NCBI GenBank assembly: GCA_016717115.1
Contig: JADKGE010000010.1
Coordinates: 96,109 to 160,108 of the forward strand
DNA from: Actinomycetota bacterium
Lineage (GTDB): Bacteria; Actinomycetota; Actinomycetes; S36-B12
Length of the DNA: 64,000 nucleotides
Direction of reading: 5' to 3'
Shown here: positions 1 through 8,209 of the stretch, piece after piece
How the letters are laid out: each line of letters starts with the position of its first letter
How positions within the stretch are numbered: the first letter of the stretch is position 1
Notes under the pieces: model-generated
Databases searched by the model: none
What the model saw: only the letters and a program-made list of their open reading frames with translations
What the model was told of the DNA's origin: nothing
Program-made: the position numbers and the translations under genes

Positions 1-1
1 G

Positions 2-124
2 ACTCTGGTTCGTCAGTTGACCTCGGCTGGCGACCTCCCCTGTCGTCGAATCGGACGACTCGTCCGCTACACGCTGGCCGACATCAACAGGTTCGTGGGC
101 TCGCGCGATCTCGAGTCCCACTAG
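2..124 (+). CDS. Excisionase/AlpA-like helix-turn-helix protein, C-terminal end (partial)
   Basis: The first 40 codons are the tail of a gene that begins before the window. The peptide contains RRIGRLVRYTLADINRFV, the pattern of the MerR-like helix-turn-helix DNA-binding domain (HTH_17) found in excisionases and AlpA-type regulators, where a short recognition helix is followed by an arginine-rich wing. It ends 109 bases before the integrase start in the same orientation, the usual xis-int order of integrative elements. Its likely job is directing excision or controlling the integrase. Only the C-terminal half is visible, so family membership rests on this short stretch and on context. Confidence 0.6.
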   Translation, partial: TLVRQLTSAGDLPCRRIGRLVRYTLADINRFVGSRDLESH

Positions 125-233
125 GTCTGTCCACACCCAGCCGCCGCTCGTCCACAGATTCCTGCGCGGGTCTGGGCTCGCGCACTGCAACCCGCGAGAT
201 TCGGGCAAGCGCACATCACGAAGGGATACCGCC

Positions 234-1559
234 ATGGGGCGACGCCAAGGAGGCACCGAGGGATCGGTCCGCGAGGATCCGAAAGATTCCGGGTCGTGGC
301 GAGCCCGCCTTCCCGCGCGACTCGATCCCTCGCGCAAGGCAATCCCCGGCAGCTTCTCGTCCGCTACCGAGGCACGGCGCAACCTCAACGAGGCCATCGC
401 CGACATCGACAGGGGCCGCGCCGTCAAGCCCACGCCGCAGAGGCGGCAGCCAACTCGACGCCTCGCGCAGGTCATCACCGAGTACACCGCGGACCGCGCC
501 AACGATGGCCTCGATCCCATCGCAGTGAACACCATCCGCGACTACCACGAACTGCTCAAGAACGTCATCGGCAAGGGCCCGGACAATCTCGGCCTCCGGC
601 CGGTCACAGACATCGACAGCCCCCTGCTCAACGCCTGGCTTCGCGACCTCCATCGCCTAGGGCATTCACACGCTCGCGTCACCAAGGCATACGCCCTCGT
701 TCGAGCAGCGCTCGCCTGGGAAGTTCGACAGGGTCGACTTGCCTTCAACCCGGCACGTGAAGTGCGACGCATCTCCACCAAGTCGGGCCGAGGGCGACGT
801 GCCACCGTCGACCCCGTTCTCCTGCCCTCATGGAAGGAGCTGGCGCTCCTGGCCGCCCATCCCCAACGACAGGAGGACCGACTGCTGATCCTGCTCATGG
901 CCTGGGCCGGACTTCGCTGGAGCGAAGCAGTGGGCCTATCCGTCACCGACGTGTGGCCCACCCGACAGAGAGTCAGCGTGCGCCGCGTATTCACCTGGAG
1001 CATGAACGATGGTGCCTGGATCGTCGAGGAAGTCAAGGGCGGCAATGCCGACATCGTCCCCCTTCCTACTCCCCTGTGGTCAGCCCTCATCGATCTCGCT
1101 GAGTCTCGAATCGTGGTGGATCGCCTAGGCGGAGACCTGTTGTTCACGCCAACGAGGTTCGGTCACGGTCGGAAGCCGACAATGACCATCGATCACACGA
1201 ACTGGACTCAACGCGTGTGGCGGCCTGCGCGGAAGGCGGCGGGACTTAACGGCGATCCCAACGCCCCGACACTCGACCCCCGTCGCCGGCCCATCAAGAT
1301 CAAGGACCTTCGGGCGTACGCGGCCAGCGTTGTCGTTGACAGCGGCGGCACCCCCTACGAGGCTGCGGCTCTATTGCGCCACGCGGATGTGCAGACAACA
1401 AATCGCTACTACGCACGGGCCCAAACCGAGAAGAGTCAAGATCCGGCGCGCGCAGCTTTGCGCGTGAACCACGACCTCACCCTCGCCGAGCGAATCGATG
1501 CCCTCTGGGCGGCCTGGTCTCTCGCCTACCCCGATGAGACTCGACACCTCTTCGAGTGA
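234..1559 (+). CDS. Site-specific tyrosine recombinase (phage-type integrase)
   Basis: A 441-residue tyrosine recombinase. An N-terminal arm-binding region (about 1-75) precedes a SAM-like core-binding domain (about 75-180) and the catalytic domain. Visible catalytic residues are Arg228 in GLRWSEA, Lys268 in EEVKGG, Arg360 in KDLRAYAAS, His383 in LLRHADV and the nucleophile Tyr392/393 in TNRYYARA. The usual His of the HxLR box is Lys357, a substitution seen in some actinobacterial integrases. It cuts and rejoins DNA at att sites to integrate or excise the element. It follows an excisionase-like gene and lies 1.3 kb from a partial tRNA-Thr, the probable attachment core. The ATG at 234 is the first in frame. 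Confidence 0.93.
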   Translation: MGRRQGGTEGSVREDPKDSGSWRARLPARLDPSRKAIPGSFSSATEARRNLNEAIADIDRGRAVKPTPQRRQPTRRLAQVITEYTADRANDGLDPIAVNTIRDYHELLKNVIGKGPDNLGLRPVTDIDSPLLNAWLRDLHRLGHSHARVTKAYALVRAALAWEVRQGRLAFNPAREVRRISTKSGRGRRATVDPVLLPSWKELALLAAHPQRQEDRLLILLMAWAGLRWSEAVGLSVTDVWPTRQRVSVRRVFTWSMNDGAWIVEEVKGGNADIVPLPTPLWSALIDLAESRIVVDRLGGDLLFTPTRFGHGRKPTMTIDHTNWTQRVWRPARKAAGLNGDPNAPTLDPRRRPIKIKDLRAYAASVVVDSGGTPYEAAALLRHADVQTTNRYYARAQTEKSQDPARAALRVNHDLTLAERIDALWAAWSLAYPDETRHLFE

Positions 1560-1600
1560 CACGAAGGGCCCACGGCAAAGTCCGGATCGGTGCCAGGCGC

Positions 1601-1798
1601 CTACTGCCCTAACCTCCGAAGAGTTCGCTCCAGGTCGTTAAGCGATCGATTCACTTTTCGTGCCCCACCTCCGTCATCGATGAGTTCGATGCGATGGCCG
1701 CGGGCGCATCTGACGACGCGCTGCTGTGCAACATCGTCGAGCGTCGCGAGTACTTCTGATCCACATTCAGGGCAATCGATGTCGAGCTTGATGCGCAT
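1601..1798 (-). CDS. Small zinc-ribbon-like protein
   Basis: A 65-residue protein with a CPEC pair (Cys9, Cys12) and a second half-site of Cys31 and His35 (CARGH), suggesting one bound zinc. The rest is charged, ending in a short helix-like tail. I chose the ATG at 1798 because GGAG lies seven bases upstream, and the CPEC motif follows directly; an earlier ATG at 1825 lacks this. The gene converges on the integrase. I do not recognise a named family. Similar tiny zinc-ribbon genes are common on actinophages and integrative elements, so a DNA- or RNA-binding accessory role is possible but unproven. Confidence 0.55.
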   Translation of the reverse strand: MRIKLDIDCPECGSEVLATLDDVAQQRVVRCARGHRIELIDDGGGARKVNRSLNDLERTLRRLGQ

Positions 1799-1896
1799 GT
1801 TGACTCCAATCCGAGGGAGGTTCACCGGGTGTAGAAGAGGGCTGACACGAACTCGCCCCGCGCGACTGCCTGGTCGTCGCGAACGCTAGGCAAGAA

Positions 1897-1937
1897 GGAA
1901 GCTGGGGATGGGGGCTACGCCCCCATCCCCAGCTTCC
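1897..1937 (-). terminator. Strong hairpin terminator of the YjzC-like gene
   Basis: A perfect 18-bp stem (1897-1914 pairs with 1920-1937) closes a 5-base loop. It starts four bases beyond the stop codon of the gene at 1941-2105. On the minus strand it is followed by TTCTTG, a weak T-rich tract. Position and stability fit an intrinsic terminator. Confidence 0.75.
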
Positions 1938-1940
1938 GCC

Positions 1941-2105
1941 CTACTTCTTGTGCTTGGTCGGGTCGACCAGGTTCCAGTGCTGGCCCGACTTCGGCGTCGG
2001 GGGCAAAGGCTTCCCCTTGATCGCCGTGATCTCACTCGAGCCGCTGTTCGGCTTGTACTGCCCGCTCACGGGCGCGGGCGTTCCCGGCTTGTTCTGCTTG
2101 GCCAT
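1941..2105 (-). CDS. YjzC-like small conserved protein
   Basis: A 54-residue protein starting MAKQNKPGTPAPVSGQYK and containing KGKPLPPTPKSGQHW near the end. This spacing (PGxxAPxSGQY, then PLPPTPxxGQxW) matches the small YjzC-like family found widely in bacteria and on mobile elements; its function is unknown. It is basic, with no membrane segment. It is followed at once by a perfect hairpin terminator, which supports it as a real transcription unit. It sits just inside the att end of the integrase-bearing element. Confidence 0.6.
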   Translation of the reverse strand: MAKQNKPGTPAPVSGQYKPNSGSSEITAIKGKPLPPTPKSGQHWNLVDPTKHKK

Positions 2106-2885
2106 GACTTGGCCTCCCATCAGCCCCTAAGGGCGGTCCGAACGCGGACACGGAGAGCCAAACGGCGACACCGGGACGAAACCCGATGTAGATTCACGTC
2201 TTACCGCCAAGCAAGTCGCGAACCCCGCTCCGTTGTCCGACCCCCGTCGGATTTCGAGCGGGGTTCGTTCACTTGGCAGGGTACCGAGCGAATTACATCC
2301 GTGAAAGTAGGCCTGTGGATAGTCCTGTGGACAACCTGGGGGAAAGCCCAAGATCCTCTGTGGATTCCGTGGGGACCTTCTGTGGGCTCGGAAGCCCGCT
2401 AGCAGCCATATTCCCCGAGAAGCGATGACCCGCACCTGTGGACGGAGATTCGTCCTTCAGTTCATGCCTTGAATGATGGGCGAAGGCCCAACTGATGGAC
2501 TGTGTCGCCAGAGTGACTGGCATCGCAAACCTGCAGTTGCCGCGATACAGGCAGTGGCGCCGCAGGGGAGCACGTGACGTGCATCGAGTTCGCGGCCGAA
2601 CGATCGTGGACAACACCATCCCCGAGTGCTGCAACAGAAGCCGCCGCACACGATCGTGCACCCACGTTCCCGCATGGGTGGCGGCTTCGTGACCGGGCTC
2701 TCCTGGTCTTCGCCCTATCCTCGCCCTTTCACTTCTCACACCCTTACTCACCGCCCTATGTCGAAAGGGCGAGGGCCAACTCTTCCGGAAAAGAAAGGGC
2801 GAAAGAAAGGGCGAAAACCGAGATCGGTGATACCGAATCGCATCCCGAAATCCGCAAGAGTTGTTTATTACCAGTACATTTTGGT
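2106..2885. other. Non-coding end region with DnaA-box-like repeats and putative integrase arm sites
   Basis: No convincing gene is present. The stretch contains TGTGGACAA at 2326-2334, identical to the reverse complement of a DnaA box, with near copies TGTGGATAG (2314) and TGTGGATTC (2359) and further TGTGG units to about 2440. At 2710-2814 it carries direct and inverted copies of a 10-bp motif, listed separately. This fits an attachment and possibly replication region at an element end. Confidence 0.45.
2710..2814. repeat. Direct and inverted 10-bp repeats, putative integrase arm-binding sites
   Basis: GAAAGGGCGA occurs at 2763-2772, 2793-2802 and 2805-2814. Its exact inverse TCGCCCTTTC lies at 2721-2730, with variants at 2710-2719 and 2751-2760. 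They lie about 70-175 bases from the tRNA-derived core at 2886-2930. Tyrosine integrases bind such arm sites flanking attP. The assignment is an inference from position and repetition. Confidence 0.55.
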
Positions 2886-2930
2886 TGGAGCCGCCTCGGG
2901 GATTTGAACCCCGGACCTACGCATTACGAG
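2886..2930 (-). other. Attachment-site core: 3' half of tRNA-Thr(CGT)
   Basis: Read on the minus strand, this is the anticodon loop CTCGTAA (anticodon CGT, Thr), the 3' anticodon strand, the variable loop AGGTC, a T-arm with GGTTCAAATCC, the acceptor strand GGCGGCT and an encoded CCA. The 5' half is absent: no AGCCGCC acceptor strand or D-arm precedes it (2931-2961). Integrases commonly use tRNA 3' halves as att cores, and the integrase and arm-like repeats lie just beside it. It is therefore most likely an att junction and not a functional tRNA. Confidence 0.75.
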
Positions 2931-3080
2931 CCGTTCGCCGCCCCTCTAGGGTCACGCTCTTACTCGTGCATGCTCCGGCTTACCCCGGCATCTTCGGCCA
3001 TACATGCGCCTTGTTCCGGGGCATATCCGGGGCATTTTGCGGCGGTCGACGCCACCTGGTTCATCGCGAATGCACCCACT

Positions 3081-4188
3081 TCACTCCGAGACCGATGGGA
3101 TCGTGATGGTGAACGTGGCTCCCTTGCCAAGGCCGGGGCTGTGTGCGGTGATGGTTCCGCCGTGGGCCCTTACCAACGCCCGGGCGATGGTCAGTCCGAT
3201 GCCGCTACCGGTTGAGTCTGAGGCGCTAGTCGCGCGGTAGAAGCGGCCGAAGATCGCCTCGGCCTCCTCAAGGATGGAAGCCGTCACCCGTGTCGGTGAC
3301 CGTCAGGAGTGCTTGGTCGGCCCGTCGCGACACGGCCAGGTCGACGCTGTCGCCGGGGTGAGTGTGGTGGAGGGCGTTGTCGAGGAGTTGGCTGATCACC
3401 TCACCGATCCGGTCGCGGTCGGTGCGCACGTAAATCGGTTCCGCGGCAGTGACGGCGAGGTCAACGCCGGCCGCGGTGAAACGGGCTCGCGCGGCTTTAC
3501 TGACGGTTTGCGTGATAACGACCAGGTCGACGGTGTCGGCATGGACGATGAAGGCGCGCTCTTGAGCTCTGGACACCAGGGAGAGGTCGTCGATGAGCCG
3601 TGACAACCGGGTGGCGTTGTCGGTGAGTGTTGCCAGCGTCGTGTTGTCGGCGGGCAGGACGCCGTCGGTGATCGCCTCGACGGTCGCGGTGATGGCGGCC
3701 ATCGGCGTGCGGAGCTGGTGGGCGACGTCGGCCATCAGCCGGATGCGGTCCTGCTCGGTGGACTGAAGCCGTGCGGCCAGACCGTTCACGGATGCGGTCA
3801 GATCGGCGAGTTCGGGTCCCATGCGGGGGTCGTCGACATGGCCGGTGTAGTCCCCGGAGGCGAGGCGACCGGCGGCGTCGGCGGCGGTGGTGATCGGCGT
3901 GGAGATGCGCCGCGAGACCAGGACCGCCATGGAGGCCGCGACGGCGCCGGCGATGACGACGCCGACGACGGTCGAGACCACGGTCGCCAGCGCGAATCCG
4001 TCAGCGACGTGGGTGGTGACGGTCGGGTCCTGAGCGACGCCGGCCTGCTGAAGGTGGCGGTAGAACACCCCTGGCGCGACGATGAGGGAGACGATCATCA
4101 GGGTTCCGGCGCCGGCGAGGACGACCAGGGCCATGGCGCCGAAGATCCGCACGCGCAGGCTGGGGCCCGATCCGCCCGGCGCGCTCAT
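3081..4188 (-). pseudogene. Sensor histidine kinase, frameshifted
   Basis: The kinase partner of the response regulator at 4185-4958. It has an N-terminal membrane helix, an extracytoplasmic segment, a second helix, a HAMP domain (RISTPITTAADAAGRL), a HisKA dimerisation helix with ADVAHQLRTPMAA (phospho-acceptor His) and an ATPase domain with QLLDNALHHT (N box), DTGDG (G1) and GSGIGLTIARALVRAHGG (G2). One extra base near 3266 breaks the frame between the G1 and F boxes, where LEEAEAIFGRFYRA resumes in another frame. Read through, the protein is about 369 residues. It probably senses an envelope metal or redox signal, judged from the operon. It may be intact in the cell if the indel is a sequencing error. 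Confidence 0.82.
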
Positions 4189-4958
4189 CCGGCGCCCATC
4201 CGGAAGCCGACTCCGCGGATGGTGACCACGTACCGGGGCGCCGCCGTGTCATCGCCGAGTTTCGCGCGAAGGTGCGCGACGTGGACGTCGACGACCCGCT
4301 CGTCTCCGACCCATCCCGGGCCCCAGACCTCCTCGACGATGACGGCTCGCGTGTGCACACGGCGTGGTTGAGCGCTGAGCAGGTCGAGGATGTCGAACTC
4401 GGTTCGGGTCAGGTCGATGGGCATTCCAGCGAGGGTGACCTCACGGGCGGCCGGGTCGATCTGGAGGTCGCCAAAGACCCGGGACGCATCGGGGACTGAG
4501 GTCGGTGGAGTGCGTGGTCGGCGCAGCAGGACGTGGATGCGGGCGACCAGCTCGCGTGCGCTGAACGGCTTGGTGAGGTAGTCATCGGCGCCGACGGACA
4601 GGCCGATGAGCTTGTCGACCTCGTCGGTGCGGGCGGTCAGCATGATGATGTACGCGTCGGTGAAGGTGCGCACCTGCCGACACACCTCGATGCCGTCCAG
4701 TCCGGGCAGGCCCACGTCCAGCACGATGACGTCCGGCGACACTTCCCGCGCGGCCTGCACGGCGGCGAGCCCGTCCGCGACCTCGGTGACGGCGAAGCCG
4801 TCCTGTTCAAGGTAGCCGGAGATGACGCGGCGGATCGCCGTCTCGTCCTTCACGACCAGGACGTTCAGCGGCAACCCGACGGCGTCAATGGCCGTCACCA
4901 GGAATGCATTCTTCGGCATTGACTGAACCGTCCGAAGAGATGACCAGGTCATCGTCAT
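4185..4958 (-). CDS. OmpR/PhoB-family response regulator
   Basis: A receiver domain with phospho-acceptor Asp in VIVLDVGLPGLDG, switch Thr in MLTAR and Lys in DDYLTKPFS, followed by a winged-helix DNA-binding domain (LTRTEFDILDLLS to RGVGFRMG). The usual VVDDE acidic pocket reads VVKDE, so one acidic residue is Lys. The ATG at 4958 overlaps the upstream stop (ATGA), but it adds a roughly 30-residue N-terminal tail; an ATG at 4919 or a TTG nearer the receiver could be the true start. The gene overlaps the kinase by 4 bp. It is a close relative of the regulator at 16845-17540. It presumably controls metal or redox genes of the island. Confidence 0.88.
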   Translation of the reverse strand: MTMTWSSLRTVQSMPKNAFLVTAIDAVGLPLNVLVVKDETAIRRVISGYLEQDGFAVTEVADGLAAVQAAREVSPDVIVLDVGLPGLDGIEVCRQVRTFTDAYIIMLTARTDEVDKLIGLSVGADDYLTKPFSARELVARIHVLLRRPRTPPTSVPDASRVFGDLQIDPAAREVTLAGMPIDLTRTEFDILDLLSAQPRRVHTRAVIVEEVWGPGWVGDERVVDVHVAHLRAKLGDDTAAPRYVVTIRGVGFRMGAG

Positions 4959-5767
4959 CGCATCATCCCGCCCCAGCTTGAGCCATTGGACCCGTCGTCC
5001 ATCATCCCGCCCCAGCCATTCTGGTTCGCGGTGCCGTTGCCGTTGTTGTTCCAGTCCTGGCCCATCATCCCGTGCCAGTTGTCCGTCCAGCCGGTGGAGT
5101 TGCCGGTCACGGCGTGCCCGGTCACTCGGCCGGTGACGCCGTTGACCATGACCACGCCGAGCGCCTTGCCGTTCAGTGTGACCGGGAAGCGGTAGCCCAT
5201 CGGGGTCCGAACGACGGTCCCGATGGAAGCGCCCGGTTCACGGGAGGCGAGCCAGTCTCGCGCCTTCGCGGCGGCCTGGGCGTCGGTGACGGTGAAGGCG
5301 GCGCCGGTGTTCCAGTTCTGGCCCATCATCCCGTGCCAGTTGTCGGTCCAGTCCGACTGGCCGGTGGTCAGGCCATGGCCGGCGACAGCCCCGGTCGTGC
5401 CGTTGACCATGACGACGCCGACCGTCTTGCCGTTCAAGGTCACCGTGAACCTGTAGCCCATCGGCACCGTCACGACGTCCCCGAGTGTGGCGCCCGGCTC
5501 CCGCGTGGTGATCCAGGCTTGCGCCTTCGCGCGGGCCCGGTCGGCGGTGACGGTGAAGTCGGCAGGCGCCGTCCAGGTGCCGCCCATCATGGTGTCCGGG
5601 TCCATCATCCAGCCGGGACCGTCGTTCCAGTCCGCGGCGACGGCCGCCGGCTGTGCGGTCGGGGTGCTGCTGGCGTTGACCGCGTACGCGGTGGCGGCTC
5701 CGATCGAGCCAAGCAGCGCCAGGGCGGTGACACCTAGGGCGATCAGGTAGCTGCGTCGGTTGGTCAT
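4955..5767 (-). CDS. Exported Met/His-rich protein with two PepSY-like repeats
   Basis: A 270-residue protein with an N-terminal signal/anchor (YLIALGVTALALLGSIGAATA). Two repeats of about 75 residues follow, each with an AxxKAxxWxxxREPGA helix, a strand pair with PMGYRF and VTLNGK, and GVVMVNGxTG, a layout like PepSY domains. Between and after them come WTDNWHGMMGQ segments and MM-rich C-terminal runs (WGGMMDDG, WGGMMR). Met, His and Trp clusters of this kind often bind Cu(I). It is translationally coupled to both neighbours, so it may bind metal or modulate the adjoining sensor kinase. The family name is inferred from pattern only. Confidence 0.65.
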   Translation of the reverse strand: MTNRRSYLIALGVTALALLGSIGAATAYAVNASSTPTAQPAAVAADWNDGPGWMMDPDTMMGGTWTAPADFTVTADRARAKAQAWITTREPGATLGDVVTVPMGYRFTVTLNGKTVGVVMVNGTTGAVAGHGLTTGQSDWTDNWHGMMGQNWNTGAAFTVTDAQAAAKARDWLASREPGASIGTVVRTPMGYRFPVTLNGKALGVVMVNGVTGRVTGHAVTGNSTGWTDNWHGMMGQDWNNNGNGTANQNGWGGMMDDGSNGSSWGGMMR

Positions 5768-6048
5768 GACGATCTCCTCATCTCGGCCAGCGCGGTTCGC
5801 CGGGTCCGGTAGGTCTGCTCATCGATCTCGCCGAGCGCGAACAGTCGGTCCAGGATCTGCTCGGGCGACTCGGGTGTCGTGGAGACGGGCTGCGGTGCAA
5901 GCGAGGCGGCGCGGGTGGTGCCTGACCCGGGCAGCAGGCGGATCACCAGGAAGATGATCAGGGCGATGAGAGCGATCCAGAACAGGCCCATCATCATCCA
6001 CATGAGGGGAGCGAAACTGCTCCCGCCGCCGCCATACCAATCCATCAT
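5764..6048 (-). CDS. SHOCT-domain small membrane protein
   Basis: A 94-residue protein. After MMDWYGGGGSS comes one membrane helix (MWMMMGLFWIALIALIIFLV). The C-terminus holds a SHOCT motif (PEQILDRLFALGEIDEQTY..RRTALAEMR), a short oligomerisation or membrane-proximal module common beside copper-related operons. The start at 6048 has GAAGG upstream; a GTG-led extension to 6090 would only add disordered residues. It is first in a four-gene minus-strand operon with the Met-rich protein and the two-component system, overlapping the next gene by 4 bp. Confidence 0.75.
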   Translation of the reverse strand: MMDWYGGGGSSFAPLMWMMMGLFWIALIALIIFLVIRLLPGSGTTRAASLAPQPVSTTPESPEQILDRLFALGEIDEQTYRTRRTALAEMRRSS

Positions 6049-6168
6049 CGGAACGCCTTCACCTTCGGATCGCGTGCTCGGTTCCCGCACTCACCATCAT
6101 CCGTGGCGAGTTGTGAGATACCGCCGCTCAGATCATTAAGGTTCTGTGTTGTTCGCCACTTGACGCTA

Positions 6169-6188
6169 TCATCGTTCTATGACGATGA
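6169..6188 (+). promoter_or_regulatory. Candidate ArsR-family operator overlapping the regulator start
   Basis: TCATCGT (6169-6175) and ACGATGA (6182-6188) form a perfect 7-bp inverted repeat around the regulator start codon at 6179. A TATCAT -10-like box at 6167-6172 lies seven bases upstream of that ATG, suggesting a leaderless transcript with operator and promoter overlapping, as expected for autoregulation. Confidence 0.45.
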
Positions 6189-6565
6189 AAGCGCCGCAGG
6201 GCGAAGAGATGCTGCACGGGGTGCCGGGGCGAGACGATGCGGCACTCGCCGCGGCGGCGGCGCTGTTTCGCGGCTTCGGCGACCCCTCGCGGCTGGCGAT
6301 CGTGTGCCACCTGGCCCTCGGTGAGCACAACGTCCGCGACCTGACCGAGCACCTCGAACTGGCGCAGTCGACGGTGTCCGCGCACCTGCGCTGCCTGCTG
6401 GACTGCGGCATGGTCACCGTGCGCGCACGGGGCCGGTCCTCGGTGTACGCCCTGGCAGTCGACCATCAGATCCTGGATCTTCTCGCCGCCGCTGAGCGGC
6501 TCCTCGCCGCCACCGGCGACGCCGTCACCTTCTGCCCCCGCTACGGCATCCCCGCGCAGCCATGA
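6179..6565 (+). CDS. cmtR: ArsR/SmtB-family metal-sensing repressor, CmtR-like
   Basis: A 128-residue winged-helix repressor. The recognition helix region LAQSTVSAHLRCLLDCG carries Cys72 and Cys76, and a third Cys119 lies in the C-terminal TFCPRYG. This three-cysteine arrangement matches CmtR, the Cd(II)/Pb(II) sensor, in which two DNA-binding-helix cysteines and a tail cysteine bind metal and release DNA. It overlaps the next transporter by 4 bp (ATGA), so repressor and efflux are cotranscribed. The start sits inside an inverted repeat that could be its operator. The metal specificity is inferred by homology. Confidence 0.85.
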   Translation: MTMKAPQGEEMLHGVPGRDDAALAAAAALFRGFGDPSRLAIVCHLALGEHNVRDLTEHLELAQSTVSAHLRCLLDCGMVTVRARGRSSVYALAVDHQILDLLAAAERLLAATGDAVTFCPRYGIPAQP

Positions 6566-7278
6566 CCGCCGTCGATCCCGGCCACCGCATGCCCGCTCCG
6601 CCCCTCTCTGCCCAGGACCGCTCCCGCCTCGGCCGCCGCGCCCAGCTGCTCGCCGGCGCCTCCGTGACCTACAACGCCATCGAGGCGATCGTCGCCATCA
6701 TGGCCGGTGCGGCCGCGTCCTCGATCGCGCTGGTCGGGTTCGGCCTGGACTCCCTGGTCGAGATGTCCTCCGGTCTCATCATTCTGTGGCAGTTCCGCCG
6801 CCGACTTCCCGAGACCCGCGAACGCGCCGCGCTGCGCGCTATCGCGATCTCCTTCTTCGCCCTCGCTGTCTACGTGGCCTTCGAGTCGGTCCGCGGCCTG
6901 CTCACCGGTGAAGGCGGCGAGGCATCGCGGGTCGGGATCATCATCGCCACGCTGTCCCTCGTGATCATGCCCGTGCTGTCGTGGGCCCAGCGGCGCACCG
7001 GACGCCAGCTCGGCTCGGCCACCGTCGTCGCCGACTCCAAGCAGACCCTCCTGTGCACCTACCTGTCGGCCGTCCTGCTCGTCGGCCTGCTGCTGAATGC
7101 GACCCTCGGCTGGTGGTGGGCCGACCCCGCCGTTGGCCTGGTCATCGCCGCACTCGCCGTGCGCGAAGGACGCGAGGCCTGGCGCGGCGACGCCTGCACC
7201 TGCATCCCCGCCCCACGAGATCTGAACGATGACGGGTGCAGTGACGGGTGCGACACCTCACCCCAGGGTCAGCACTGA
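6562..7278 (+). CDS. Cation transporter, cation diffusion facilitator type
   Basis: A 238-residue polytopic membrane protein with about five or six helices. GFGLDSLVEMSSG in helix 2 and VADSKQTLLCTYLSAV in helix 5 are the paired acidic metal-site segments of this transporter group. The C-terminal cytoplasmic domain is lacking; a short tail rich in Cys and Asp (CTCIPAP, CSDGCD) replaces it. It is coupled to the CmtR-like repressor upstream and abuts a second efflux gene, sharing a base at the stop/start. It likely exports Cd, Zn, Co or Pb; which one cannot be read from sequence. Confidence 0.85.
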   Translation: MTAVDPGHRMPAPPLSAQDRSRLGRRAQLLAGASVTYNAIEAIVAIMAGAAASSIALVGFGLDSLVEMSSGLIILWQFRRRLPETRERAALRAIAISFFALAVYVAFESVRGLLTGEGGEASRVGIIIATLSLVIMPVLSWAQRRTGRQLGSATVVADSKQTLLCTYLSAVLLVGLLLNATLGWWWADPAVGLVIAALAVREGREAWRGDACTCIPAPRDLNDDGCSDGCDTSPQGQH

Positions 7279-8197
7279 TGGGCGCCGGACACAGCCACGG
7301 CCGGTCCGTCAGCGCAGGAGGCAGGCATCGACGTCGCATGCTCGTCGTGCTCGCCCTCACCACGACGGTTCTCGTCGCGGAAGTGATCGGCGGATGGATC
7401 ACCGGAAGCCTGGCGCTGCTCGCCGACGCCGGCCACATGTTCACCGACGTCGCCGGCATCACTCTGGCCATCCTCGCCGTCACGTTCGCCAGCCGGCCCG
7501 CCAGCGACACCCGCACCTACGGCTACTACCGCCTGGAGATCCTGGCCGCCGTCATCAATTCCGTCCTGCTGTTCGGCGTCGCGGCCTTCATCCTCGTCGA
7601 GGCGTGGCGCCGCTGGTCCGAGCCCCCCGACGTGGAGGGCGGCCTCATGCTCGCCTTCGCGACCGTCGGACTGGTCGCCAACCTCATCGGGCTCGCGGTC
7701 CTGCGATCCGGGTCCAAGGAGAGCCTGAACGTCAAGTGCGCCCACCTGGAGGTGCTCGGCGACACCTCGGATCCGCAGCGGTCATCGTCGCCGCGCTCGT
7801 CATCGCGCTCACCGGATGGCAGCGCGCCGACATCGTCGCGTCCGTCCTCGTCGCCGCCATGATCCTGCCCCGCACCTGGTCCCTCCTGCGCGAGGCCACC
7901 GACGTCCTCCTCGAAGCCGTCCCCGAGGGCACCGACCTCGCCGCCATCCGCCAGCACATCCTCGACACCCCCGGCGTCCTCGACGCGCACGACCTGCACG
8001 TGTGGACCCTGACTTCGGGAATGCCGGTGCTGTCCGTCCACGTCGTCGTCGACGAGGCGGTCCTGGCTGACAACAGCGGTGGACAGGTACTCGACGCGCT
8101 CGGGGATTGCCTGGCCCACCACTTCGACGTCGAGCACTGCACTTTCCAGCTCGAACCCGCCGGACACGCCGACCACGAACACGCCCAGCACCACTAG
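7278..8197 (+). pseudogene. CzcD-like cation diffusion facilitator, frameshifted
   Basis: Starts MGAGHSHGRS and contains the family signature LLADAGHMFTDVAG (HxxxD metal site) and HLEVLGDT (second site), then in another frame GSAAVIVAALVIALTGWQRAD and a cytoplasmic domain ending DLHVWTLTSGMPVLSVHV and a His-rich tail. One base is missing near 7763, just after LEVLGDT. Repaired, it is a standard roughly 306-residue Zn/Cd/Co:proton antiporter. The ATG overlaps the previous stop by one base, placing it third in the cmtR-like operon. Confidence 0.85.
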
Positions 8198-8209
8198 CCA
8201 ACGGTACCC

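Noticed and set aside
2886..2961. A complete tRNA-Thr gene
   Set aside because: The 5' acceptor strand and D-arm are missing, so only the 3' half is supported.
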